From positions 744,001-808,000 of the forward strand of contig CANMFP010000001.1 of assembly GCA_947497265.1 (NCBI GenBank): DNA of 64,000 nt. Reading direction: 5' to 3'. Of this stretch, positions 17,761 through 26,399 are shown piece by piece. This DNA comes from an uncultured Isoptericola sp. (GTDB lineage Bacteria > Actinomycetota > Actinomycetes > Actinomycetales > Cellulomonadaceae). Below the pieces are notes generated by a model. The model did no database searches. It was given only the letters and a program-made list of their open reading frames with translations, and was not told the DNA's origin. How positions within the stretch are numbered: position 1 is the stretch's first letter; each line of letters starts with the position of its first letter. Both the position numbers and the translations under genes were made by a program.

Positions 17761-18621
17761 TCACCTCCTGGGTCTGAGCGGGATGTCCGCCTGGTAGGCC
17801 GACGCGCGGATCGCCTCGGCACTCGAGGCGACGAGCCGAGCGGCGGCGTGCGAGTGGCGGGGCAGCTCGACGGCGGCCAGGCCGTCGAACGCGGCCTCGT
17901 GCAGCGCGGTCAGGACCCCGGGCAGGTCGACGTCCCCGGTGCCGAGCTCGAGGTGCTCGTGCACGCCACGCACCATGTCGTCCACCTGGACGTGGGCGAT
18001 CAGGTCCCCTACGCGACGCACCACGTCAGGGCCGGGAGCGTCCTCGACGCAGGTCAGGTGGCCGACGTCCACCGTGAGCCGCAGGGCGTCCGGGTCGCCG
18101 AGCTCGCGGCGCAGGTCCAGCACGTCGTCGACCCGCTCGACGAGCATCCCCGGCTCCGGCTCGAAGGCGAGGACGACGCCCGCGGCCTCCGCGACGGGGA
18201 TCAGCTCCTCGAGGCCGGCCCGCAGGCGCGAGCGGCCCGTCGCCCTCGAGGTGCCCACCGGCAGGATCCCGGACCACAGGTGGACCGCCGGCGACCCGAG
18301 GTCCGCGGCGATCTCGACGGCGGTACGCAGCAGGGCGACGCGGCGCTCCCTGCCCTCGTCGGACAGCAGGGTCGGCTCGTGCTTGCGGCGGGGGTCGAGC
18401 ACGTAGCGGGCGCCCGTCTCCACGACCACCCGCAGGCCGTGCCGCTCGAGCATCCCCCGGACCGCCGTCGTCCGCGCCGCGAGGTCCGGCGCCAGCGGGT
18501 CCAGGTGCATGTGGTCGAGGGTCAGGGCGACGCCGCCGTACCCGTGGTCGGCGAGCAGCGCGAGCGCGTCGTCGAGGCGATGGTCGGCCAGCCCGTTGGT
18601 GCCGTAGGCCATCGTGATCAC
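17761..18621 (-). CDS. Sugar phosphate isomerase/epimerase-like TIM barrel in ebo operon
   Basis: A 286-residue xylose-isomerase-like barrel. Metal-site style acids appear in VVVETGARY, FEPEPGML, TVDVGHL and HVQVDD, and VELPRHS near the end. GTG 18621 overlaps the EboC stop (GTGA), and the end carries the AGGAGG for eboA. It is a second isomerase-fold member beside EboE and could act on an inositol- or sugar-derived intermediate made by the upstream synthase. No specific activity can be assigned. Confidence 0.8.
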   Translation of the reverse strand: MITMAYGTNGLADHRLDDALALLADHGYGGVALTLDHMHLDPLAPDLAARTTAVRGMLERHGLRVVVETGARYVLDPRRKHEPTLLSDEGRERRVALLRTAVEIAADLGSPAVHLWSGILPVGTSRATGRSRLRAGLEELIPVAEAAGVVLAFEPEPGMLVERVDDVLDLRRELGDPDALRLTVDVGHLTCVEDAPGPDVVRRVGDLIAHVQVDDMVRGVHEHLELGTGDVDLPGVLTALHEAAFDGLAAVELPRHSHAAARLVASSAEAIRASAYQADIPLRPRR

Positions 18622-19484
18622 GTCGGGCTCACCACCTTGGCACCCGCCCGCGCCAGCGGGACCACGGTCATCAGGCCGAGCGCGGCACCGACGGCGCCCT
18701 GCCCGGCGAGCAGCGCGGCCTGGAGCGGAACCATCCCCCGGATGCCGACGCCGGTGGCCCGCCGGGCGTTCCCGGCGTCGGGCGCGCGGACGACGTCGAG
18801 CTGGGCGGGCAGGACGGCGGCCACGTACGACGCGGCGAGGCCCGGCCCCGCGACGGACGTGGCGACGGCGCCACCGCGTGCACCCACCAGCGCGCCGAGG
18901 GCGGCCGCGGCGCCGACGCCGACGGTGGTGGCCGCGGCGGTGCGGGCCGTGCCGACGGTCGTGCCGTGCACCTCGCCCCGCGACACGGCCGTGACGGCGA
19001 GCGTGTGCACGCCGAGCGCGGTGGCCGGACCGAGGGCGGCGCGCCGGCCGCCGGCACCCATCAGCACGTCCAGGAACCGGGTCGACGCCATGACGACCGG
19101 CCCGGCCGCCGTCGGCTTCGCGACGAGGTCGTACGTCCACACCGCGGCCGCCAGGGCGGTGCCCACGGCGAGCGGCCGCCGTCCGGCGACCGCGGCGCAC
19201 GCGAGCCCCACGCCGGTGAGCGCGGCCGCGACGCCCAGGGCCTCGTCCGGCCGGACCCGGCCCGACGGGATCGGACGGTCCGGCCGCTCGACGGCGTCGA
19301 GCTCACGGTCGGACCAGTCGTTGAGGGCCATGCCCGCCCAGTACAGGGCGGCGGACGCGAGCGGGAGCGCCGCCGTCCGCCCCCGGCTCGGCCACCCCGC
19401 GGCCGCGGCGCCGACCAGCGTGTCACCCGGGACGGTGAGTGCCGCGGGGAGCCGGACGAGCTCGGCGAGGTCGCGCCACCTCAT
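18618..19484 (-). CDS. eboC: EboC-like UbiA-type prenyltransferase-fold membrane protein
   Basis: A 288-residue polytopic membrane protein of the UbiA superfamily. The first Asp-rich motif is visible in ALNDWSDRELDAVERPDRP followed by IPSGRV, and about eight hydrophobic segments fill the rest. ATG 19484 overlaps the stop of the synthase gene (ATGA). EboC proteins are UbiA-like; whether they prenylate the cluster metabolite or only carry it is not settled. It would be the only membrane component of the operon. Confidence 0.86.
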   Translation of the reverse strand: MRWRDLAELVRLPAALTVPGDTLVGAAAAGWPSRGRTAALPLASAALYWAGMALNDWSDRELDAVERPDRPIPSGRVRPDEALGVAAALTGVGLACAAVAGRRPLAVGTALAAAVWTYDLVAKPTAAGPVVMASTRFLDVLMGAGGRRAALGPATALGVHTLAVTAVSRGEVHGTTVGTARTAAATTVGVGAAAALGALVGARGGAVATSVAGPGLAASYVAAVLPAQLDVVRAPDAGNARRATGVGIRGMVPLQAALLAGQGAVGAALGLMTVVPLARAGAKVVSPT

Positions 19485-20674
19485 GCGGCGCCGTGGGACG
19501 GCGCGTCCGCCGGGGCGGCGGCGAGGTCGGCGCACCAGCGGGTCAGCGCCTGCCACTGGTCGGTGAGCGCGTGCGACGTGCCACCCAGCGGCTCCTTGAA
19601 GAAGAACCCGAGCGCGGCGACGGGGCCGCACTGGCCGGCCTGCTGCGCTCGCGCGAGGAGGCGGGCGAGGTCGAGGACGAGCGGCGCGGCGAGCGCCGAG
19701 TCGCAGCCCTCCCAGGTGACCTGCATGCGCATGCGGGTCCCGAGGAACCCCTCGAACGACACGTGGTCCCAGGCCGTCTTCCAGTCGCCCATGTCGGCGA
19801 CGTGGTCGATCCGGACCGGCCCGTCGACGGGGTAGCCGAGGATCGCCTCCAGCGCCATGGCCTTCGTGGCCGTCTTGCTCGCCGCCGCGGCCGGGTCCGC
19901 CAGCGTGCGGCCGTCCCCGCCCCCGAGGATGTTGAACGCCGCCCACGACCGGACGTCGAGGGCGCGCATCGCGAACATCGGCGCGAGCGCCGACTTCAGG
20001 AGGGTCTCGCCGGTCTTCCCGTCCCGCCCGGCCCACGGCAGGTGCCGGGCCTTGGCGAGCTCCTCGAGCGCGGGCACGTGCGGACCGGTCGACGGGGTGA
20101 ACTCCACGAAGGGACAGTCGGCCCGGAACGCGGCGTACGCGTAGAGGGACGACGGCGGGAGCGCTGCGGTCCCGTCGTCGAGCGCGCGGTCGAGCTCGTC
20201 GAGGGAGCCGATACGGGCGGCCTCGGGCGACGGTGGTTCCGTGCTGGAGACGTCGATGACGACGAGGTGGTCGAGATCGTGCTCGGCGCGGAAGTCGCGC
20301 AGGTCCTGCTCGAGCCGGTCGGCGGTGGCGCGGTCCGCGGCTCCGGTGGCACCCGGGCGGACCCGGGCATCGACCGCGGCGAGCCCGTCGAGCACCTCGG
20401 TGACCGTCTCGGGCGGTACCACCCCCGAGCGGGCGAGCTCCTGGGCCCGCTCGACCATGCTGCCGGCGAGGTCGTGCCCGCCGAGAACCAGCCCGTCGAG
20501 GGGCGGCAGCCCTGCGCGGGACACCTCCTCGAGCTCCGTGACCAGGCCGGTCGGCGCGGTGCCGCCCCGTGCGAGGGCGAGTGCGCCGACGGTGGCGGTG
20601 GTCGCGACCGAGCCGCGAGCGCCGATGAACCAGACTCCGGTACGGGGTCCACGGACGTCGTCATCATTGACCAT
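19481..20674 (-). CDS. Myo-inositol-phosphate synthase-like NAD enzyme heading ebo operon
   Basis: First gene of the seven-gene operon. The 397-residue protein resembles inositol-3-phosphate synthase: N-terminal Rossmann glycine motif in WFIGARGSVATTATVGAL, the VVIDVSSTEP segment, FVEFTPS, the signature GRDGKTGETLLKS, FNILGGGDG, and HVADMGDWKT. ATG 20674 has no Shine-Dalgarno, but an upstream promoter predicts a leaderless message. In described ebo clusters the cyclase (EboD) is dehydroquinate-synthase-like; here a different sugar-phosphate cyclase fold takes its place. The product is presumably a cyclitol phosphate (inference). Confidence 0.85.
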   Translation of the reverse strand: MVNDDDVRGPRTGVWFIGARGSVATTATVGALALARGGTAPTGLVTELEEVSRAGLPPLDGLVLGGHDLAGSMVERAQELARSGVVPPETVTEVLDGLAAVDARVRPGATGAADRATADRLEQDLRDFRAEHDLDHLVVIDVSSTEPPSPEAARIGSLDELDRALDDGTAALPPSSLYAYAAFRADCPFVEFTPSTGPHVPALEELAKARHLPWAGRDGKTGETLLKSALAPMFAMRALDVRSWAAFNILGGGDGRTLADPAAAASKTATKAMALEAILGYPVDGPVRIDHVADMGDWKTAWDHVSFEGFLGTRMRMQVTWEGCDSALAAPLVLDLARLLARAQQAGQCGPVAALGFFFKEPLGGTSHALTDQWQALTRWCADLAAAPADAPSHGAA

Positions 20675-20681
20675 ATCGCGC

Positions 20682-20709
20682 ACACTACGCGACTTATGTT
20701 CGCTGTCAA
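20682..20709 (-). promoter_or_regulatory. Promoter of ebo operon, predicted leaderless start
   Basis: On the minus strand a -35 TTGACA (20709-20704) and a -10-like TAGTGT (20687-20682) are 16 bases apart. Transcription would start about 7 bases further on, at or beside the ATG at 20674, which lacks a Shine-Dalgarno. Confidence 0.6.
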
Positions 20710-20842
20710 GCAAATGTCGGGCCACTTCTGCACTCGCAGGTCAGCGCGGTTCCTTGACCCTCGCCGAACGGGCTCGATACCTTCGCGGCTGGCCGACGGG
20801 GGCCCTGCGCGGTGCCGCCGTCCTGGACGAGGGTGTGCATCG

Positions 20843-21877
20843 ATGGTGGCTGGCAGGACGGTCCGGTTCGACTCCGCGGCGCTCCGCGAGGACCTGCGCG
20901 CGGCATGGAAGGACGCCGCTGCGGCCCTCCTGCTGACGCTGGCGGTGTTCGTCCTGCTGTACCGGAGGGTCGAGACCGGCGCCTCGGCCACGACCGACGT
21001 CATGCCGTACCTCGCGGACGCCCCGCTGTACTGGATGTACTGGTTGTGCCAGGCGTTCGGATGGTCGGGCCTCGCGTGGGCGTGGATCACCGTGATGCTC
21101 GGGCTCGTCCGGTCCGCCCGGCGCCCGGCCCGGCTGCCCGTCCCGACGGCACGGCTCGAGCGGTGGCACCGCACCACGAGCCTGACGACGATCGGCCTGA
21201 TGTTCGCCCACGCCTTCTGGTTCTTCGCCGAGCTGGTCCGGGAGAACGCGGACGGGCTCTCCGCACCGACGCTCGTGGGGAGCGCCTTCGTCGACGTATT
21301 CGTCCCCGGCGGGTACTCCTCGGGCACGGGGCAGATCGCGATCCTGATCGGGCTGCTGGCGCTCTACCTGGCCGTTCCCCTCGGGCTCGCGTTCTACGCG
21401 CGCCGGTGGATGGGCCCGCGCGTCTGGCAGGCGCTGCACGCGTCGATCATCGTCGTCTACGTGCTCAGCGTGTGGCACACGCTCCTGTACGGGACGAACG
21501 TCTGGTACGACGGCGCCTTCCGCACCACCGTCTGGCTGCTCCAGCTCCCGGTCGCCGCCCTCCTGCTCGCCCGGCTGCTCGCACCGGCACGCACGGCTGG
21601 GCGGACCGTCGTCGACGCCGTCGGCCGCTGGGTCGGGCGCGGCGCCGTCGCGCTGACCGTCGTCGTGGTGCTGTGGGCGACCGCCACCGGCCGGGACGGA
21701 GGCCGCACGCCAGGAGCGGAGGGAACCGGCCCCGACGTCACGCAGGCGATGGTCTGGGCGGGGTCCGTGCTCTTCGCGGTCGCGGTCACCGTGGCCGTCG
21801 TGCGGGCGCACCGCCGCCCGCGGGTGCGCCCGGGTCGCGACGAGTCCGGGAAGCTGGAGCACAGCCGGTCGGCGTAG
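20843..21877 (+). CDS. Ferric-reductase-like transmembrane heme protein
   Basis: A 344-residue membrane protein with about seven to eight helices and histidines suited to bind heme in a ferric-reductase-like core (RWHRTTSLTTIGLMFAHAFWF, LHASIIVVYVLSVWHTLLYG). No FAD or NAD domain follows, so it needs a partner reductase, as with MsrQ-type or YedZ-like proteins. ATG 20843 is chosen over an upstream GTG. It is divergent from the ebo operon across a 170-base gap and convergent with a TetR gene. The partner is unknown. Confidence 0.75.
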   Translation: MVAGRTVRFDSAALREDLRAAWKDAAAALLLTLAVFVLLYRRVETGASATTDVMPYLADAPLYWMYWLCQAFGWSGLAWAWITVMLGLVRSARRPARLPVPTARLERWHRTTSLTTIGLMFAHAFWFFAELVRENADGLSAPTLVGSAFVDVFVPGGYSSGTGQIAILIGLLALYLAVPLGLAFYARRWMGPRVWQALHASIIVVYVLSVWHTLLYGTNVWYDGAFRTTVWLLQLPVAALLLARLLAPARTAGRTVVDAVGRWVGRGAVALTVVVVLWATATGRDGGRTPGAEGTGPDVTQAMVWAGSVLFAVAVTVAVVRAHRRPRVRPGRDESGKLEHSRSA

Positions 21878-21890
21878 GCCGGCCTCGCCG

Positions 21891-22475
21891 TCAGCGGCGC
21901 GCGACGGCGGCGTCGAGCAGCAGGTCCAGCGACCGGTGGGCGGCCTCGCGCGCCCTGGGGTCCCCGCCGCGGTCGACGAGCCACAGCGCGGCCTCGTTCA
22001 TCGCGCCGGAGAGCTGGGCGGTCAGCGCGTCGAGCAGGGCCGCGGGCACCCCCGCCTCGGCGAGGGCTTCCCGCAGGTGGACGGCCGACGACTCGGCGTC
22101 CTGAGCCCGCCACTCCTGCCACCCGACGACGGCGGGCGCCTCCACGAGCAGGATGCGCACCATCCGCGGCGCGGTGATCGCGTCGAGGAACGCGTGGCTC
22201 CCGGCCCGCAGCCGGTCCGCGGGTCCGCCGTCGGCGGCCTCTGCGGCTTCGACGAGAGCCGCCGCGACCTCTCGCTGCAGGTGCGCGGTCACCGCCCGGA
22301 ACAGGCCGGCCTTGCTCCCGTAGTGGTGATAGACGGCCCCCCGCGTCACCCCGCCCGCGGTGGCGACGTCGTCCAGCGCGACGGCGGCGTAGCCCCGGTC
22401 GGCGAACAGGTCGGCGGCGATCTCCACGAGGCGGCGGGCCGTCTCGGCGGCCGCTGCGGCGGTGGCGCGTGGCAT
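21891..22475 (-). CDS. TetR-family repressor
   Basis: A 194-residue regulator with an N-terminal helix-turn-helix (AADLFADRGYAAVALDDVATAGGV, then GAVYHHYGSKAGLF) and a ligand-binding C-terminus that includes ILLVEAPAVVGWQEWR. ATG 22475 is set by AGGAGGACC. It is divergent from a VOC-family gene; two copies of a dyad lie between them, so it very likely represses both itself and that neighbour. Confidence 0.9.
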   Translation of the reverse strand: MPRATAAAAAETARRLVEIAADLFADRGYAAVALDDVATAGGVTRGAVYHHYGSKAGLFRAVTAHLQREVAAALVEAAEAADGGPADRLRAGSHAFLDAITAPRMVRILLVEAPAVVGWQEWRAQDAESSAVHLREALAEAGVPAALLDALTAQLSGAMNEAALWLVDRGGDPRAREAAHRSLDLLLDAAVARR

Positions 22476-22486
22476 GGGTCCTCCTG

Positions 22487-22530
22487 ACATGCACAGCGTA
22501 TGTATAGTGGTTTACGTACGCAGTGTATGT
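22487..22530. promoter_or_regulatory. Tandem operators in TetR/VOC intergenic region
   Basis: Two 17-bp dyads of the same form: ACATGC-N5-GTATGT (22487-22503) and ACGTAC-N5-GTATGT (22514-22530), starts 27 bp apart. Each has one arm mismatch. Size and place fit operators of the divergent TetR repressor. Confidence 0.65.
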
Positions 22531-22545
22531 CTTCGAGGAGGCGCC

Positions 22546-22950
22546 ATGTCCGTCACGAGCTTCTACCCCGTCATCATGTCCGCGGACGTCAGCTCCGCCG
22601 CCGACTTCTACCGCCGCGTCCTGGACTTCGAGACCACGTTCGAGGCCGACTGGTACGTGAGCCTGCGCCGCGGCACCTTCGAGCTGGCCCTGCTCGACGC
22701 CGATCACCCCACCGTGCCCGCCGGGTTCGGCCGGCCCGTCCAGGGGCTGCTGCTCAACCTGGAGGTCGAGGACGTCGACGCGGAGCACCGGCGACTCGTC
22801 GACGAGCACGGTCTGCGGCCCGTGCTGCCGCTGCGCGACGAGCCCTTCGGGCAGCGGCACCTGATCGTGGAGGCGCCCGACGGCGTCCTCGTCGACGTCA
22901 TCCAGCCGATCGAGCCGTCGGCCGAGTTCGCGGCGGCCTACCGCGAATGA
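22546..22950 (+). CDS. VOC/glyoxalase-fold protein
   Basis: A 134-residue vicinal-oxygen-chelate protein with paired beta-alpha-beta-beta-beta units: SFYPVIMSADVSSAADFYRRVLDF and LLLNLEVEDVDAEHRRLVDEHG, ending EAPDGVLVDVIQP. ATG 22546 is preceded by GAGGAG. It may act in detoxification or antibiotic binding; it is probably controlled by the divergent TetR gene and tandem operators. The substrate is unknown. Confidence 0.82.
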   Translation: MSVTSFYPVIMSADVSSAADFYRRVLDFETTFEADWYVSLRRGTFELALLDADHPTVPAGFGRPVQGLLLNLEVEDVDAEHRRLVDEHGLRPVLPLRDEPFGQRHLIVEAPDGVLVDVIQPIEPSAEFAAAYRE

Positions 22951-22954
22951 GCGC

Positions 22955-24211
22955 TCAGGCGACCGGGTCGCGCACGATCGGGCACGTCATGCAGTGCCCG
23001 CCACCGCGCCCGCGGCCCAGCTCCCCGCCGACGATCGTGATCACCTCCACGCCCGCACGGCGCAGCTCCGCGTTGGTCAGGGTGTTGCGGTCGTAGGTGA
23101 AGACCACCCCCGGCTCGACGGCGACCGCGTTGTTCCCCGAGTCCCACTGCTGACGCTCCGAGGCGTACACGTCCCCCGCCGTCTCGACCACGCGCAGCCG
23201 GTCCAGCCCCATGGCGCGCGCCACGACGTCCACGAACGGTGTGCCCCCATGGTCCGTGACCTCCACGCCCGGGGCGCGGTCGCTCGGACGCAGCACGTAG
23301 GGCCGGATGTTGTCGACGATCGTCGGGTGCACCGTCACCAGGTCGCGGTCGGCGAACGTGAACACCGTGTCCAGGTGCATCGCCGCCCGGAGCCGCGGCA
23401 TGCCGGCCACGACCACCTGGTCCGCCGCCCCGCCGTCGAACAACGCCTTGGCGAGCTGGCTGATCGCCTGGCGCGACGTGCGCTCGCTCATGCCGACCAG
23501 GACGACGCCGGAGCCCACCGGCATCACGTCGCCGCCCTCGAGCGTGGCCTGGCCCCAGTCCTGCTCCGGGTCGCCCCACCACACCGTCGCGTCCCGGTAC
23601 TCCGGGTGGAAAGAGTAGATCGCCTTCATCAGCAGCGTCTCGTCCTTGCGCGCCGGCCAGTACAGCGGGTTCAGCGTGAGCCCGCCGTAGATCCAGCACG
23701 TGGTGTCGCGGGTGTACAGGGTGTTCGGCAGCGGCGGCAGCAGGTACTCGCGGGCGTCCGGCGCCTCCTGGGCGAGCGAGACGTAGTCCGTGCGGTAGTC
23801 CGCCGGCAGGTCCGTCGTCGACAGCCCGCCCACCAGGGACCGCGCCAGATCCGACGGCGACAGCGAGTCGAGGTAGGCGCGCGTGCCCTCCACCATGCCC
23901 AGCCCGACGCGGTTCGGCACCACCTTGCGGTCCAGCAGCCACGCCCGCGCCTCCGGCAGCGCCATGGTCTGGGCGAGCAGGTCGTGCAGTTCGACCACCT
24001 CGACGCCGCGGCCGGTCAGCTCGTCGACGAAGTCCTGGTGGTCACGCTGGGCGGCCTCCACCCACATCACGTCGTCGAACAGCAGGTCGTCCGAGTTCGT
24101 CGGCGTCAGCCGCTCGTGCGCCAGGCCTGGCGAGCACACCAGGACCTTGCGCAGCCGACCCACCTCGGAGTGGACGCCGTACGTCGCCGCACCGCTCGCT
24201 CCCGCACTCAT
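22955..24211 (-). CDS. arcA: Arginine deiminase
   Basis: Converts arginine to citrulline and ammonia, the first step of the ADI route for energy and acid resistance. The 418-residue length is usual. Visible motifs are [17 protein letters not shown], the substrate-binding [17 protein letters not shown] with the catalytic histidine, and the C-terminal nucleophile in [15 protein letters not shown] 24211 follows GAAGGAGAAGC. No arcB, arcC or arcD genes are next to it, so it stands alone here. It ends next to the converging VOC gene. Confidence 0.96.
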   Translation of the reverse strand: MSAGASGAATYGVHSEVGRLRKVLVCSPGLAHERLTPTNSDDLLFDDVMWVEAAQRDHQDFVDELTGRGVEVVELHDLLAQTMALPEARAWLLDRKVVPNRVGLGMVEGTRAYLDSLSPSDLARSLVGGLSTTDLPADYRTDYVSLAQEAPDAREYLLPPLPNTLYTRDTTCWIYGGLTLNPLYWPARKDETLLMKAIYSFHPEYRDATVWWGDPEQDWGQATLEGGDVMPVGSGVVLVGMSERTSRQAISQLAKALFDGGAADQVVVAGMPRLRAAMHLDTVFTFADRDLVTVHPTIVDNIRPYVLRPSDRAPGVEVTDHGGTPFVDVVARAMGLDRLRVVETAGDVYASERQQWDSGNNAVAVEPGVVFTYDRNTLTNAELRRAGVEVITIVGGELGRGRGGGHCMTCPIVRDPVA

Positions 24212-24352
24212 GCTTCTCCTTCGCTCCCGCCGTCCCGCCTGCTCGGCCGTGGCGTGCAGCGCCGTCGGGCACCCGTTCTTCGCGATCCTGGCAGGCGCGG
24301 ATGGGCCTCGCACCCTGACGACCGCTGCCCTCCGTGGGTAGGGTCGGGCGCC

Positions 24353-25087
24353 ATGGCACTCCAGCTCGTGCAGGTGAACTTCAAGGCTCGCGACGAGGCG
24401 GCGCTCGGGCGGTTCTGGGCCGACGCGCTCGGCTGGAGCCTCGACAGCGAGGGCCCCGGGGTGGCCAACGTCGAGCCGCCGGGCTTCGACTGGCCGGACC
24501 CCTCCGCCGTCTGCGTCGACGTCGTCCGGGTCCCGGACCCCGAGACCGTGCGGTACCGCGCGCACCTCGACCTCGCCACGACGTCGGAGGCCCACCAGGC
24601 GGAGCTCGTCGCGCGGTTGCGCGACCTCGGGGCGCAGCCGGCGGACATCGGCCAGGGCGACGTGCCGTGGACGGTGCTCGCAGACCCGGAGGGCAACGTG
24701 TTCTGCGTGCTGGAGCCGCGGCCGCTCTACCAGGACACCGGCCCGATCGCCGCCGTGGTGGTCCACTGCGCCGACCCGCGCGCCATGGCTCGGTTCTGGG
24801 GCGGGGCGACGGGCTGGAAGGTCCACGAGGTCTCCGACGACCACGCCCGGCTGCGCGCCCCCCAGGACGTCGGCCCCTACCTGGAGCTGGTCCGCACGTC
24901 CGCGGAGACCGCCTGGACCCGCGTGCACCTGGACCTGCTGCCGTACCCCGGCGACTCCCAGGCGGCCGAGGTGGAGCGGCTTCGGTCGCTGGGTGCCACG
25001 GACGCCGACGTCGGCCAGGGCGACGTGCCCTGGGTCTGCCTCGCGGACATCGAGGGCAACGACTTCTGCGTCCTGGGGCGGGGCTGA
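24353..25087 (+). CDS. Tandem VOC-domain protein
   Basis: A 244-residue protein made of two glyoxalase-like halves (about 1-117 and 125-244). Each half ends in a parallel motif: [20 protein letters not shown] and [20 protein letters not shown]. The near repeat shows an internal duplication. Proteins of this build are annotated as glyoxalase-like or bleomycin-resistance-like without a known substrate. ATG 24353 gives the domain start directly. It is divergent from arcA. Confidence 0.82.
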   Translation: MALQLVQVNFKARDEAALGRFWADALGWSLDSEGPGVANVEPPGFDWPDPSAVCVDVVRVPDPETVRYRAHLDLATTSEAHQAELVARLRDLGAQPADIGQGDVPWTVLADPEGNVFCVLEPRPLYQDTGPIAAVVVHCADPRAMARFWGGATGWKVHEVSDDHARLRAPQDVGPYLELVRTSAETAWTRVHLDLLPYPGDSQAAEVERLRSLGATDADVGQGDVPWVCLADIEGNDFCVLGRG

Positions 25088-25115
25088 GGCGGCCCCGGCC
25101 CGTCGACGCCCGGTC

Positions 25116-26096
25116 TCAGAGCACCCGCGCGAGCGCGTCGAGAGCCGCCGTCGGGTCCGGGCCGACGGGGATCATGACCACGCAGGACGCCCCGGCGTCC
25201 CACCGGGCCGCGACACCGCCCTGCACCTGCGCGGGCGTCCCGGCCAGCGCGAGGTCGTCGAGCCACTCGTCCGGCAGGTCCCGGACGAACTCTGCCCGCG
25301 AACCCGCTCGGCGGCGCAGCGCCCGGAACTCCTCGGCGAACGGCAGCGGCACGACGTGCGGGTCCCAGTCGGGCTCCCCGATCCACTCCAGCCCGGGACG
25401 TGCCGTGTCCCGCGCACGCGCCGCGTCGTCGTCGACCGCCGCGACGTCGTAGGTGACGACCCGGTGCGGGCCCGCGGCGGCGACGTGGCCGAGCGCGGCC
25501 CGGACGTACGCGGGGGCGCACGGCTCCGCGAGGACGGTGCCGTCCGCCTGCCGCCCGGCCAGCGCGAGGGACCGCGGCCCCCGCACGCCCGCCAGCACGC
25601 GGGGGGTGGTCGTGGGGACGACGGCGGGTTCCAGCCGCACGCCGTCCAGCGCGACGTAGCGAGCGGTCCCGTCGAGCTCGACGACGTCACCCCGCACCAG
25701 CGCGCGGACGGCGCGCAGGTGCTCCTCGAGCAGCGTGAGCGGGCTGCTGGGCCACGCCCCCGCGGACCGCATCCAGCCCGGCATGCCGTGCCCCAGGCCG
25801 ACGTCGACCCGGCCCGGGAAGAGCTGGCCCAGGGTGGCGACCTCCATCGCCGTGAACGCCGGGTTCCGCGCTGCGGCGGGCAGGACGCCGACCCCCACCC
25901 GGATCCGCTCGGTCGCCGCGAGGACCGCCGCCGCCTGCGCCGTGCCCCCGCGGAACCCGAGGTCCTCGACCACCCAGAGCTCGTCGAAGCCGTGCGCGTC
26001 GGCACGCCGGGCGAAGTCGAGGACGTCCCCGGCCGGCAGGTCCCGGGGCAGCATCACCCCGACCGCACGTTCCGTCGTCGTCTCGGAGGGTGCCAC
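25116..26096 (-). CDS. LLM-class flavin-dependent oxidoreductase
   Basis: A 326-residue luciferase-like (bacterial luciferase/F420 or FMN) oxidoreductase with the TIM-barrel start [43 protein letters not shown], and LGHGMPGWM with [15 protein letters not shown] 26096 follows GGAGACC; the open frame upstream is not protein-like. The reaction is unknown. Its promoter region is shared with the divergent riboswitch-M15 peptidase unit. Confidence 0.85.
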   Translation of the reverse strand: MAPSETTTERAVGVMLPRDLPAGDVLDFARRADAHGFDELWVVEDLGFRGGTAQAAAVLAATERIRVGVGVLPAAARNPAFTAMEVATLGQLFPGRVDVGLGHGMPGWMRSAGAWPSSPLTLLEEHLRAVRALVRGDVVELDGTARYVALDGVRLEPAVVPTTTPRVLAGVRGPRSLALAGRQADGTVLAEPCAPAYVRAALGHVAAAGPHRVVTYDVAAVDDDAARARDTARPGLEWIGEPDWDPHVVPLPFAEEFRALRRRAGSRAEFVRDLPDEWLDDLALAGTPAQVQGGVAARWDAGASCVVMIPVGPDPTAALDALARVL

Positions 26097-26228
26097 GTGG
26101 TCTCCTTCGTCGTCGGGCCCACCCGCGATCATGCCAGCGCCGGACATGCTGTTACGCGTTCGTGACAATCGGTGCCTCCGCGCGGTACGTTTCTGCATGC
26201 CTCGCCACGCCGCGAGGCACGTCGCACG

Positions 26229-26388
26229 GGCGCCGAGCCCTGTCACCGTGCGTCGTCGACCGAAACAGACACGGGGCGGGGGAACCAACGACGGGCGCCA
26301 CGGCGTCCTTGGGGTGAAGCCGACCGCGCAGCGCGCGGCGGCCGGGTCAGTCTCCGACCCGAATCCGACAGCTAACCCCGAAGGCGCC
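26229..26388 (+). ncRNA. c-di-AMP riboswitch (ydaO/yuaA leader)
   Basis: The leader of the M15 peptidase shows the conserved blocks of this riboswitch in order: GGGCGCCGAGCCCTGTCAC, GGGGGAACCAA (26278-26288), TTGGGGTGAA (26309-26318), and GAATCCGACAGCTAACCCCG (26361-26380), closing with GGCGCC just before the ribosome binding site. In actinobacteria this class commonly precedes genes for cell-wall hydrolases, switching them off at high c-di-AMP. The boundaries are approximate. Confidence 0.88.
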
Positions 26389-26399
26389 AGGAGATGACG

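Noticed and set aside
15013-19566. 1517-residue plus-strand open frame across the ebo operon
   Set aside because: Shadow frame; the minus strand holds seven overlapping genes with clear domains.
26090-26375. Short plus-strand frames in the M15 leader
   Set aside because: The region is better explained by the c-di-AMP riboswitch; none has a ribosome binding site.
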